Source: Neckera pumila
Taxonomy: Eukaryota > Streptophyta > Bryopsida > Hypnales > Neckeraceae
Length of the DNA: 64,000 bases
NCBI GenBank assembly: GCA_963969595.1
Contig: OZ018416.1
Location: 11,610,065-11,674,064 of the forward strand
Direction: 5' to 3'
Below are positions 1 to 10,490 of the stretch, in pieces. Under the pieces are notes generated by a model that was given only the letters and a program-made list of their open reading frames with translations, was not told where the DNA came from and made no database searches. The position numbers and the translations under genes were made by a program. The stretch's first letter is position 1. Each line of letters starts with the position of its first letter.

Positions 1-164
1 CTCACAGGGGAGATGTAGTGCTTTAGTTATGTTTCTTAGCAATACTAGAGTCATGTTCATTCATTTACCAGTTCAATTTTCATGCTTACTTGGTAATCGC
101 AGTTACTTTAAGTGATTTTCAGAATGCTTGTATTAACCATATTGATGTTTTTTGAGTATGTGTG

Positions 165-345
165 TAGGTACAGGTCGTGGCAAGCATGACAACTTCTCTG
201 ATGAAAATATGGTGGAGCATTCGCCAAAGCCAAAACCAAGACGATTGAGGATGCAGGTTGCTGTTCCACCAATACCGCTTGCAGCAATTCCATCTCGACA
301 GGAGTCTTCGCGTCCGCAATCTGGGGGCTATGTTTCACCGTGGTA
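165..345 (+). CDS. Possible proline-rich 5' exon of the CACTA-borne gene
   Basis: After an acceptor-like TGTGTAG at about 161-167 an open frame encodes a basic, proline-rich segment (motifs SPKPKPRRLRMQ and VAVPPIPLAAIPSRQ) that ends at a stop near 345. Proline-rich N-termini are common in CACTA ORF products. The connection to the next exon at 557 could not be traced and the sequence between carries stops, so this may be decayed. No conserved domain was recognised. Confidence 0.3.
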
Positions 346-556
346 GTGGATGCAACCAAGCTGGATGCCACCGCAGCACATGTAGCCCCCGCCATGGATG
401 ATGGGAGGACCGTCAGCTTCTAATGCATATAGGGGGCCGTGGGATGGACCATGTCAACCTACAGAGCCATGCTCTCTTGACAGTTTAGGTAGAGACTCAC
501 AAAGAAAAAGGCATTGAGTTTATGATAAAGAAAGTGCAGACCGCAGCACTGTGGGG

Positions 557-3500
557 ATGAAACCGCACCAGCTGCGTATCATTGCTGGTGATGAAATTGA
601 TAGTGCATGTGATGGAAAGAATGCATGGGATGATAGTGTGCGGACTTATGTTCCACGCATGTTGGACCTAAGTGTATTGGAGTGGGAGGGCCAAAAGTCG
701 GAGGCAATACATTTACTGCGAAAGACTCTGGATAATGAATTCGAATATATTGGGTATCCTATGAGCATGCTGGGATTTCGTAATGCAATCAAACAATATA
801 TGAAGGCTGAGAGGTCCAGGCTGAAGACCAAGTTCATGGCTAGCACGGACTATTGCCCTGTACATGTGGAACCGGGGCAATGGAAGAAGCTGAAGGCATA
901 TTGGAGAAGTGAATTGCAGCAGGCTAAAGCAGCAAAAATGGTGAGCGCCCATGCGCATGTCACAAATTACACAATGACGAGAAGGAAGGGGAAGGCCGGG
1001 AAGGAGGCAACATTGGTAAAATTGCATTGAAAGACTCTTGCCCTTGTATTGTAGAAGGTGTGATTGAATTTGGGAAGTGATAAGGCATTTGTAGTGTGCA
1101 TGCTTTCTTATCATTGTCTTCTGTGTATAACCTGCAGACGGTGGCAAAGCAAGGCAGTGCGGACGTCACTCCAGTGGCCCCAGGCATACAGCAATTGAAC
1201 GCAAGTGGACCTCTAGCATCGGTATGTTTTGCTGGGCACAAATCCATGCATTTCAAATGAACATTCTCTTGAGAGGATTGCAGGGGTCAAGCATTTTCCT
1301 AATACCACAAGTATGAGTAAGCCAATGATAAGCGTTATCCATTTTCAAGGTTGTCAACAATGTGTGATGCAAGGATTCTGTACAGGCAGTCGTTAGCCGG
1401 AGACACTTGAAGTATCTGAAGTGCAATTGGAGTAATTTTTTTCCCATGCAGTCATTCATGAGTCAATATTCCGTGTGAAATGCAGCGGTGGAAGCCATTC
1501 ATTTCACATGATCTCATATAGAGTGATGGAAGATGAATACATACATTGTTGCAATCATTAGTCATTTCAGAGTTATTCGTAGTGATCCTTCATTTGTAAG
1601 CAATTATTGAAGACTGATGTAGTCATTCTTTAGAAAGTCTGCAGTCATTTCTTGAGAGGTTCCCACTTCCGAAGAGAAATGACTTCGTTCTGTAATGAAT
1701 GACTAAGAATCCCAACCTCTAGGGTGCTGCATGGAGGCTCTCACTGGGACATCTGAATTGCGAATCTCCACATTGGAAACCCGAGAGAATGACAGGGACA
1801 ATGAGTACCGTGAAATGCGCCATACCCAATCTGAGATGAAGGATGCTTTGCAAGAGATGAGGTCCATGTTGTCAGTATGCATGGCAAAATTGGGGGGGAA
1901 TGATGAAGATTACAATGACGCACTGAAGTCTGCTATGAAGCCAGCCTTGAATGTACCTTCTGTTGTACAGGTGATGGGAAGACAGCCTGCCTCCAATTTC
2001 AAGAAGACCAAACACTGTGAAGCTGCACGCAGTCATACGGAGGAAAGTCACGGTCATGATTCTCCGGAGGTGACCCATGCTCCTCCCGCCAAGGATGCAG
2101 CAGTCATAGTCACATCTCAGAAAATGCACCAAGAGGAGCAGAAGGAGGACCCACAGAAGAAGGTAATGGATACATCAGCTGCAAAGAAGTCCGTCCGAAC
2201 TATGGGATCTATGGATGTAGATGCAATTGCTCATGTTCACGAAATGGGAAAAGAAACCACAGCAGTAGTGGAGGTCAGCAATGACACTGAAGAAGGAGTG
2301 GACGTGGGGAAGGACAGGAGCGTGCAGTCCGATTGTGATGAAGGTGGCAAAAATGAAGGGATTAAGAAGGCTAGAAACATGAAGCAGTTGAAGTGTCCTC
2401 TTGGCCTTGATCCTCTTCTCAACAAAGGCAAAGCAGCAGCATCAAACAAGGGAGTGCCCATACGAAAGTCGGCAAGGACTGTTTCAAAGAAGACTGAACT
2501 TTTGGCGAGTGCATTGGTGACCGAGGCAGCAGTGGGTTTGGTGGCAGCCTCCGAAGCAGCACAGGAGAGAGGTGGAGTTCCACGTCTGTTTGCGTCTCCA
2601 ACTAAGAAGAGGGGTCAGCCAAAACCTCCTGTGAAACTTTCAGCACAGGATGCAGCGGAGGTAAGATGATGTAGTCCTCATATGTTTGTCATATGTCTTC
2701 ATGTATTGAAAGATGCACAGCACTTTCTCATTTTTCAATTTCAAGTGATATGAGTGCATGCAAGTTCATTGGAAGGAATGAACCGTCACAGTACTATGAA
2801 GAAGACCTAAAAAATAAGCTCTTCTACCATGTTTCATAGGCCTAGCTTGTAAGAATAGCAGCATACATATTTCACAATTTAGCATGTTGCATGATTTGGT
2901 AGGCAAACAGTAGTTCCATGTCAGAAATGTTGTCTATAATGCTAGAAATGGTGAAGACTCACAAGCTTCTTGGTTCTCTCTTCATGTGCACATGTTTGCA
3001 ATGCTAACTTGTTGAGTATGAAAATAGATTTCCAATACTATGGAAGAAATTGTAAGACAACGTACTTAGTACATGATGTACATATAAGAAGTCTAACATT
3101 ATAAGAGTAGAGTAGTAGAGCGCATGTCTTATAGGGTGGGACCTTGTCCTTTTGCAAATGTCATTCTCTCGTCCTACTTCTATGTGTAGCAGCTTGAAAA
3201 AATTGGGGATCCATACGACTTCTCAAAGTCAGCCTTCCCAACGCAGTTGCACACATCTTCAACTTCTGCAAGCATCACTGAAAACATTGAGTCTTCCATG
3301 CAGACGTTTGTGGAAACTAAGAGCACTGATTTCCCACTTCTTGAGCACACCGCTTCCACAGCCACTAAGACAAACTTGCAAGGTGAGGGGACTTGTGGAC
3401 CTCGTGGTTCATTTTGGCAATTGTCCCCTCACCTTGCTTTGAAGTATGACTTTGAATTGTTCTCTTCTAATGTGCAGAGGACCTTGGCAAAGCGTGATAG

Positions 3501-4353
3501 CCGGACAAAAGCAGCAGGGGAGGAGAAGGTGGTTGCTTCCAAGGTAAGAAATAATCCAGCGTGAAGTATGCACTGCCCTATACCTTTTTTGGTCTAAATC
3601 ACTAGTAAAATACAAGCCATAAATAACTTGTCTACAATGACTATAACAGTCATTGTCACAGTCATTTAAGACAATAGTGACTACAAAATGACTGTGAAAT
3701 GATTGTTCTAGTCATTGTAGACAAGTCATTTACGACATCGTTTTTTACTAGTGAAATCTCTCCTTCAACTACTTTGCAATGACTATGCTGTACTAGGAGT
3801 CCAAAATTACTTTATCCTTACTAAACAATTTGTAGGACGTATGCTTCTCTAGTCATTAAATATACTTGCTTTTAATTGTGCTGAATGCCTAAATTAAGGT
3901 CATTTGTAGTCTTTTGTCGTTCATGTCAGTATCAAATGACTATGAAATATCAGAGTAATGACTCCTTGGCAGTCATTTGCACTCATTTCCAGCGTTGGTT
4001 CCTTGCCTTTGTTGTTCAGTATGAAGCACCATCCTTGCTTTTTGCTTATGTCCATTTTCTGACTTTCCCTGTACTTCTGTATGTAGTTTCAGCTGGGTCA
4101 GCAAGTCCTCCTCATGAATCCAGAGGACTCAAAGCAAGCTGTGGCTTCAGGTGTGATCTCTGGATTAGGGGGACAACATGAATACCATTTCATAAGCATT
4201 CCCACCTTGTGGTTCAAGGTGGATGTGAAGGAGGCAATCTGGCCGCACGTGTCGCTCATGTTTGCAAATGAAAATGCAGAGCAGGTGAAGGTGAAGGATG
4301 TGGTGAAGTCCAATACACTTTGGGATGGCAAGTTCATCAAAATTGTGAAGTGA
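557..4353 (+). CDS. Transposase_24-like (plant Ptta/En/Spm) protein of the CACTA element, multi-exon, possibly decayed
   Basis: Exons I can support are 557-1015, 1138-1221, about 1731-2660, about 3193-3543 and 4093-4353 (stop TGA). The first encodes DDSVRTYVPRMLDLSVLEW followed by EPGQWKKLKAYWRSE and a basic tail. This matches the layout of Transposase_24: an ordered N-terminal block, then a W-x2-L-x3-W motif and a basic linker. The third exon is acidic and coiled-coil-like at its start (many E, R, M) and Lys/Ala-rich later. The last exon (GVISGLGGQHEYHF, IPTLWFKVDVKEAIWPHV, LWDGKFIKI) resembles the C-terminal domain often paired with Transposase_24 (DUF8039-like). The junction between 1221 and 1731 does not keep phase in any way I could find, so a missing exon or decay is likely. 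The protein presumably binds DNA or helps CACTA transposition; this is inferred from the family. Confidence 0.55.
3600..3753. mobile_element. 154-bp fold-back MITE with CACTAGTAAAA termini, nested in a CACTA intron
   Basis: The element starts CACTAGTAAAA and ends TTTTTTACTAGTG. The two halves are near-complete inverted complements for about 68 bp each, with ACTTGTCTACAATGACTA in the left arm mirrored by TAGTCATTGTAGACAAGT in the right. A direct AAAT flanks both ends (3596-3599 and 3754-3757). It sits between the exon ending at 3543 and the exon starting at 4093. Its ends and its AATGACT-rich interior resemble the large element's own right terminus and subterminal repeats, so it is probably a CACTA-derived or co-mobilised deletion derivative. 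CACTA duplications are normally 3 bp, so the 4-bp flank is unusual. Confidence 0.75.
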
Positions 4354-4545
4354 AAGCTCATTTTCATGTATGTAAGCTTGTATGTAGCTAGTTTTGAGGG
4401 GTTTCTATCTGGTGAGATCCATACTACATATACATTGCATATGTTGCAGTTTTGGTAAATTTTTTTCTTTGCAAGCAAAGACAACTACACAAAGCATGTT
4501 TGCATACATATGGGGGTCAATGCTCCTGTATGGCCACGATCTTAT

Positions 4546-5340
4546 TTGAGTCATTTTCTACTAATAAATGACTACTTGCAATCCATTGTGTCTTGCTTGT
4601 AATTAGTATAGTCCTACTTCTTTGTGTTATGCATACTGTCATTTAAAAGAGCCTCCTTCTCTCAAAATGTTGTCGTCTGTTTTTCTTCAGTTATTTCCAA
4701 TTTGTAGAAGTCATTAAAAGCTGAGAACCACCTCTTGCATTCTTTGTACTATTGGACCCTATCCATTGACCAATGACTATGGTCTCAGTAGCCTCTACTG
4801 CTAAGATGTCGACCTGGTCTACTCACGACTTCTCAATAGCTACCATATGACTACTACAATAAAATATTAATGGAATTGGAAGCGAATACATGACTACAAA
4901 CAATGACTAGTTTGAACCTATTGTAGTAGTCACTATCTATTGGAGGACCAATAATTCCTTGCCATGTTAGTCTGAAATAGGGCCTACCAAATTTAGAACA
5001 TGCAACTATGACTGAACAATGACTACAAATGTACTTGCCACATGTAATCTTCATTGACAAGTCAACGTTAATTTAAATGTAGAGCTTTCCATGTTAGCTG
5101 CCATGTTGTCCAGTCCAGTACATGTCAGCAATGCACCGTCACTGACTCTGTCCAAGTAAGCAAGCCAGTTAGCAACTCTACGGATGAAGTTCCAAATCAG
5201 CTAACAGATGACAAAGAACCCCTTTGTCCAGAATGACTGTAATGACCGAAATAACTGGTCCACAATGACTTGAAATTGAAAATGCTGTTGTAGTCATTCT
5301 GTAGTCAAATATGTCCTAAATTACTGCGTTTTCAGTCATT
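4546..5340. repeat. Subterminal repeat tract of the CACTA element (AATGACT/AGTCATT motifs)
   Basis: More than a dozen copies of ATGACT or its complement AGTCAT occur irregularly in both orientations, for example near 4550, 4565, 4711, 4770, 4845, 4889, 4901, 5007, 5016, 5232, 5260, 5289 and 5332. In CACTA elements such motifs bind the element-encoded DNA-binding protein. No coding potential is seen here. Confidence 0.75.
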
Positions 5341-5454
5341 TTACTTAGTTATTTATAGCCCATTTTCTACTAGTGTTTGAAGTTGGAAAAATAAGTTTTT
5401 CTGAATGCTAGCCTGCAATTTTAGATGACTTTGACCACCATTTGTGGAAATTTT

Positions 5455-6117
5455 TTCCACTACAAACCATAAATTTAAAACTTCTTTGATTGAGCATTTG
5501 AATTGAGAGCCAAGGGAAAAAAATTCAAAATATCAAACCTTGATATATATTCATTCATTTAAAAATTGTTAAGTAGAAGTAGGTCCAAGATTGAACAAAA
5601 CACTAAATTATTAATAGCTCTAAGATGGAATTGAAACATCATAATTCCAATGTTAAAATTGTTCTTGCACACAAACTTCACCCCATCAAATTTTTTTTTG
5701 AAAAAACTTGAAAATTGCATTCAAAAATGAATTCTTAAAGTTGTTTTTTGAAGAAGGTGCTTAGATTGCCCAAAAAACGTTATTGTCTATAACTTTCTCA
5801 TTATTAGTCCAAATAGAATGATTAAAATCTCCAAATGTAGACAAAAAAATAATTTTTCAGAAAAAATTAAAAATTAAAAAAATTCATTTTTTTGTATTTT
5901 TTTTGTTTTACCTGGCAAATGGCTTTTATGACTTAGGACAGCATAACTTTTGTTCCCGGGCACCAATTGAAATAAAAAAATTATATTTTTAGAAAGCTAA
6001 TGTGATTTTCTATCTGTAAAAAAGTTTCAAAAAACCAGGTCAAAATTTGAGGTCACACAAGGTTGCCCAAAATCCCAAGTGCTTCCACAGGGATTTTGAT
6101 TCTTTTTTAGGGATTAA
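5455..6117. mobile_element. Truncated member of the TTAA-flanked repeat family (copy E)
   Basis: The interior (TTGTTAAGTAGAAGTAGG, then TAAATTATTAATAGCTC) matches the copies at 6118-6830 and 60712-61635 in the same orientation. It ends with a degenerate terminus TTTTAGGGATTAA at 6105-6117. The left terminus is missing, probably lost near the CACTA boundary. Non-coding. Confidence 0.6.
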
Positions 6118-6830
6118 AGTGAAAAAATTAGTTTTTCAATACATTGCGGAATTAGATTATTTTACTTTGAACCTTCTTAACTTTAAATTTTTGCACTATA
6201 GAGTTTTGAGCTTTAAATTTATGGTGGGAAATTGAGTTGAGAGTCTAGGAAAAAAAAAAATTTTAACTTAATTTTCATACTTCAAAAAATTGTTAAGTAG
6301 AAGTAGGTATGAGATAGAAGGAAAGTCTAAATTATTAATATCTTTAAAATGGAATTAAAATGCACTAGTTTCCATGGTGAGATTGTTCTAGCAAGCAAAC
6401 TAAACCATGGGAATTTTATTTTTTGAAAAATTGTAAGAATTGCATTCAGAATTGAATCCTACAAGTTATTTTTTCAAAAAGATGTTCTAATTGCAAAAAA
6501 ACAAGATTGTCCATAGCTTTCTCATAACTATTCCAATTGGAATGAATTAAAGCTTTCCAAGTAGACAAAATTATAATCTATAAGAAAATTAAAAATACAA
6601 TTAAATTCAAATTTTTGTAAATTTTTTTGTTGCCCTCTTTCCCCCCTGCCTTCTAAGTTCTAAGCTATTTGGAGCATAATTTTTGTTTCTCAAGCACCAA
6701 TTGAAAAAAATTTATATACTTACAGGGCTAATTAATTTTTCTATCTTCAAAAAAAAATCCCAAAAATTAAGGCAAAATTTTAGCTTGTAGGTACCTGCCC
6801 AAAATTCCCATTTGTCTTCCCAAGGACAAT
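6118..6830. mobile_element. Truncated member of the TTAA-flanked repeat family (copy F)
   Basis: It shares with copies E and C the blocks CTTCTTAACTTTAAATTTTTG, TTGTTAAGTAGAAGTAGG and the subterminal GTAGGTACCTGCCCAAAATTCCC. The outermost right terminus has decayed and the left third is absent. At about 6262-6272 it retains a single TTAA at the position where copy B is inserted in copy D, giving an approximate empty-site paralog. Confidence 0.6.
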
Positions 6831-7776
6831 AATCAAATAGACTTTCTTATTGATCATCTGTATACTTTGGAAAATGACGCTTGCTTGAGGATGTGTACAT
6901 TTGAGCGATGCAAATTGTTGCTATCTGATTAGAATGTCGAGTAGGTGATTCTTCACTAAATATGTACAATTAAGGGCAATGACACCTCTAATGAAACATG
7001 TCTCTACCGGCAATAGAAAAGGTCAATATGATAACTATTCCAAAGATAAGTCGAGTAGATTGCTATGGTTGCAACCAACAATTATGAAATGTAAGTGTTT
7101 CAAGACAAATTAGGGTTTTGTAACAAAAACAGGAAATACACCAAGAATAAACTACTATGCGTAATATCTACTTACTACCAAAAACCAAGTATCTACAATG
7201 AGAAATGAAGTGAACGTGCATAGGAAAATACCTCAAGCTTTTCATGAATTGCCGCAAAGGCAACAACTTCAATTTTTAAAGCCTAAATCCTTGTTAAGTT
7301 CAAAGGCGTATAGATAGACACGTCAGCAACAATTGTGGCAATTGAGCGACATGATTTGACCTAAATCAAAGAAAAATGTACCAAACAACCAAACCCTACC
7401 AGGGCTATCATTGTTTACTACAAAGTACTTCATAAACAAACAAGCAAATATGTGTGTCCATTGAACAAGATGCTTCAACTAGAATTGGGAGAAAATAAAA
7501 ATAAAAATTTTACAGTGTAAAAGAACAAAGAGAGATTCTACCATGACTATCATCGTCTGCAATAGAGTGCTTCAAAGATAGAGAAGCAAGCAACAACTGT
7601 GTCCATTGAGTGAGAGGCTTCAATCCAAACTTGGAGAAATAAAACCCTAAAGATTCAAAGTGCAAAATAAACAAAGAAACTTTACTATGATTGTCATCTT
7701 CTAGAACAGAGCCCTTCAGTGAAAGCAATATAGAAGAGATAAGGGGAGCCTTTACAGATCCCAAAATTGAGGTATC
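6831..7776. other. Intergenic, nothing recognised
   Basis: AT-rich DNA without a convincing ORF, RNA gene or terminal repeat. Confidence 0.6.
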
Positions 7777-8071
7777 ATTAGAAGAAATCTAAACACTATG
7801 GAGGGCCGTTTGACTACAATAAAATGTATAATTATAGAAAAAATAAAAAAATAAAAAAATAAAAAAACTTTTTTCAAAAACGTGATCACGGTGTATGCCA
7901 CATAGGACTGGGAAGTTAAATCAATTCTAAAAAAAAAATTCAAAAAAAAAAATTTTCAAAAATCAAAAATTATTTTTTTTCAAAAAAAGAAATAAAGGGG
8001 TTTATTTTATTCTAGATTTGCACATCCGCCAAAAGTCAAAAGGTCCTCCAAGGGTCCAGATTTCTTCTAAT
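7777..8071. mobile_element. MITE with ATTAGAAGAAATCT inverted ends (copy 1)
   Basis: The left end ATTAGAAGAAATCTAAACAC...GGAGGGCCGTTTGAC is mirrored by GTCAAAAGGTCCTCCAAGGG...AGATTTCTTCTAAT at the right, giving inverted ends of about 38 bp. Between them is A-rich filler (AAATAAAAAAAT-type) and GGTGTATGCCACATAGGACT. A second copy with the same ends and interior lies at 25818-26071. Non-coding. Confidence 0.75.
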
Positions 8072-9457
8072 GGGACGCCCAAGTCTCTTTACACTTTGAA
8101 ATCACACTCACATACAAGGAAAGCTGAACTCGCTAGTGAGAAAGACGACCTAATCTTGTGACAATGCCTCGCAAATTACACTCTAATGAACAAAACAAGT
8201 GTGAAGCTTGAGCATTCAATCCTAAGCACATGAACAGTCTGGATTGTCCCTCCAATGCGTCCAAAGATCGACGGCTCAACTTTATTTCCTAAGTTGCAAC
8301 ACAAAATCAACGGCATTGTAGAAATCCCTACATTTTTTTTCCAAATCAATGAACGACAAAGGGTCAACACTAGCAGTTTTTTCTAGAAAATTAATATTCA
8401 CGGTATTGGAGGGGGTTCTGTTTTTTTTAGGATTGTGATCAATAGCTAAGGATTTCTTTAGTCAGAGGGGAGGTAGGGGCAAGACAGGGGCGGAGCTATT
8501 TGCCACTTTGAAACTTTCATATTTTCATTTTTTAAAAGTACAATATGCACTTTGGAAAATTATTTGAAAAGTGGCCGTTGTTGCCATTTAAAAGCAAAAA
8601 AGAAGATCAAACTCAAAATTGAAAAAATGTTTGTAATTCAAGATAAATTCAACATGAATATAATACACTTGAGGCCAATGCAAAACACATTTGGAACATA
8701 TTTTTGGAAATCCCTCTCTTGAAATTCTAAAAAGGTGTATTTCCATTACAAGATCTTGCCTACCAAATTTGACAACATAATTCTTCAAAAAAAGGTACTC
8801 GATAGTACTAAAAACCACCAAAATTGCTTGTATAACAAATATTCAAAATTCAAGTACTAAATAAATCTCACTTACTAAATAATTTTGAAAAAAATTCAAA
8901 TAATTCAAATACATTTTCTATTGCTCCAAGAAGCTTCATTTTGAATTTCACGTTCAATCAATCATTTTTTGCAATGTGTACGGCCCAAAACAATTTCCGC
9001 ATTGAATGTGTCTTCATTATCATATAGCCACCTTTTAATCTAGTAGGAATGCCGAGGACTAAAATTGTCCAATAAATGACTTTCAAGTAAACTATATAAA
9101 TGAAGAATGCACCTATTTATCCTAGCATTTGATAAATTTGGTCACAGGACTTTATCATTCTAGGGTTAAGAGAAGCTTTTAAACTTTTCATTACTTAGAA
9201 TCACATAGTTCTTTTCTACAAAGCATTATACTACATAGTAAGATCACTTCAAGAAATATGCAATTTTGGTTGGGTTTGGTAGTTCTACCAAATACTATTT
9301 TTTTTCTTCCAAATGGTTCATTGCAATAGTAATTCATTTAACTTTTCCACACTAGGACATTTGTAACTGATTGGAAGTCAAAATGAAGAGTTACATGGGT
9401 AGAACAAAGTGATCCATTCTCCACACTGATTACAAATTTTGATGAGAAGAAGTGGAC
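8072..9457. other. Intergenic, nothing recognised
   Basis: AT-rich, with short ORFs only, none with recognisable content. Confidence 0.6.
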
Positions 9458-9686
9458 CACTACATTAGTAATGAAATTTAGTGTAACCACACTAATTGAT
9501 TTGAAATGCTATAAGTATTTACTTCTGATGAAAATGTTTACTAAGTGCACAAACATCTACACCATTCTAAGAGGGGATCTTTGTAAACATAGTTACTAAA
9601 AATATTCATCAAGAGTAAAAACTTATAGAACGTATAAATCGATTAGTGTGGTTTACACTAAATTTCATTATGTAGCATTAGTGTAG
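9458..9686. mobile_element. Fold-back (MITE-like) imperfect inverted repeat
   Basis: The left arm (from CACTACATTAGTAATGAAAT through GCTATAAGTATTTACTTCTG) is complementary to the right arm ending ...AATTTCATTATGTAGCATTAGTG. Arms are about 90 bp around a loop of about 55 bp. Blocks such as GAAATTTAGTGTAA and CCACACTAAT occur in mirror image. Family and target duplication are unclear. Confidence 0.65.
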
Positions 9687-10490
9687 CAAGGCTCACTGTG
9701 GCAACTACATAAAGCTTGTAAAACGTGAGAGGCAGGTGCATCTGTGGGAAGATGAAGCTCAATACCAGGTGGGAAGATGAAGCTCATGAGACTCAGCATC
9801 AGGGGGTCAAAACTAGACACACAAACTAGATGCACAAATTACAACTTCTTCCACAAATAATAAAGTTCTAGTGACTTGGAAGGAGGATGATCAACAAACA
9901 TGTTCATGACAATCTCCAATCTCCAAGCTTTCTCTTTCTAAAGATTTCTATCATGTACTCGTAAACATTAGAACTGTATACGATTTCCCAAAAAAAATTT
10001 GGAAGAAAAATATGATTGAAGTCACTATTCATAAAGATCATCCATGACGATAATGTGGAGATATTCATTACTGTTACCTACCCTAGTTCTATCCCTAGCA
10101 AGTCCTGACTTTTAAGAATACAGAAGGTGGTCTAAATTCAGTAGGCACTTCAGGAAGCAAGAATATATTGGTCCAGAAAACATGTAGATTAAGATTTACA
10201 TTTCAGAAGAGCATATGCACAACAGGCTTTACTCTTGCACAACAGTTTCAGATTATGACCAAGCCTTCTGAATATCTGTCAACCGATACGACAAACGAAC
10301 AAAGAGGATGCATTACATAATAGATGTCGGATTCTGACCTTTGGCGGAGTATTTCCAGCGTCATTCAAAGCTGTACAATACATTCTAAATGATCTCTTAC
10401 TTGTGAAGTCTTCAATCAAACTCCACACAACAAGCTAATCAATACAAAACCACAATTAATAGTACATCTGAAGAAGTAAAAGAAAATCCG
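9687..10490. other. Intergenic and likely 3' UTR of the phosphatidylinositol synthase gene
   Basis: No coding potential recognised. The part next to 10491 should include the 3' untranslated region of the minus-strand gene, but no poly(A) site could be fixed. Confidence 0.5.

Larger units (their letters stand above)
1..5375 (+). mobile_element. CACTA (En/Spm) DNA transposon, right-hand part; left end outside window
   Basis: The right boundary is TTTTCTACTAGTG at 5363-5375, the reverse complement of a CACTA-type terminus (CACTAGTAGAAAA). Inside it lies a long tract of short direct and inverted AATGACT/AGTCATT motifs, the subterminal repeat architecture of CACTA elements, and a spliced plus-strand gene resembling the plant Ptta/En/Spm transposase family. 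The same motifs recur between exons (for example 1440-1710). No matching left terminus is visible, so the element probably begins before base 1, where a TNP2-type transposase might lie. The superfamily call rests on the terminus, the repeats and the gene together; the precise left limit is unknown. Confidence 0.75.

Noticed and set aside
9714..9795. Near-duplicate GGTGGGAAGATGAAGCTCA phrases as a tandem repeat
   Set aside because: Only about 25 bp is repeated, twice; too little to interpret.
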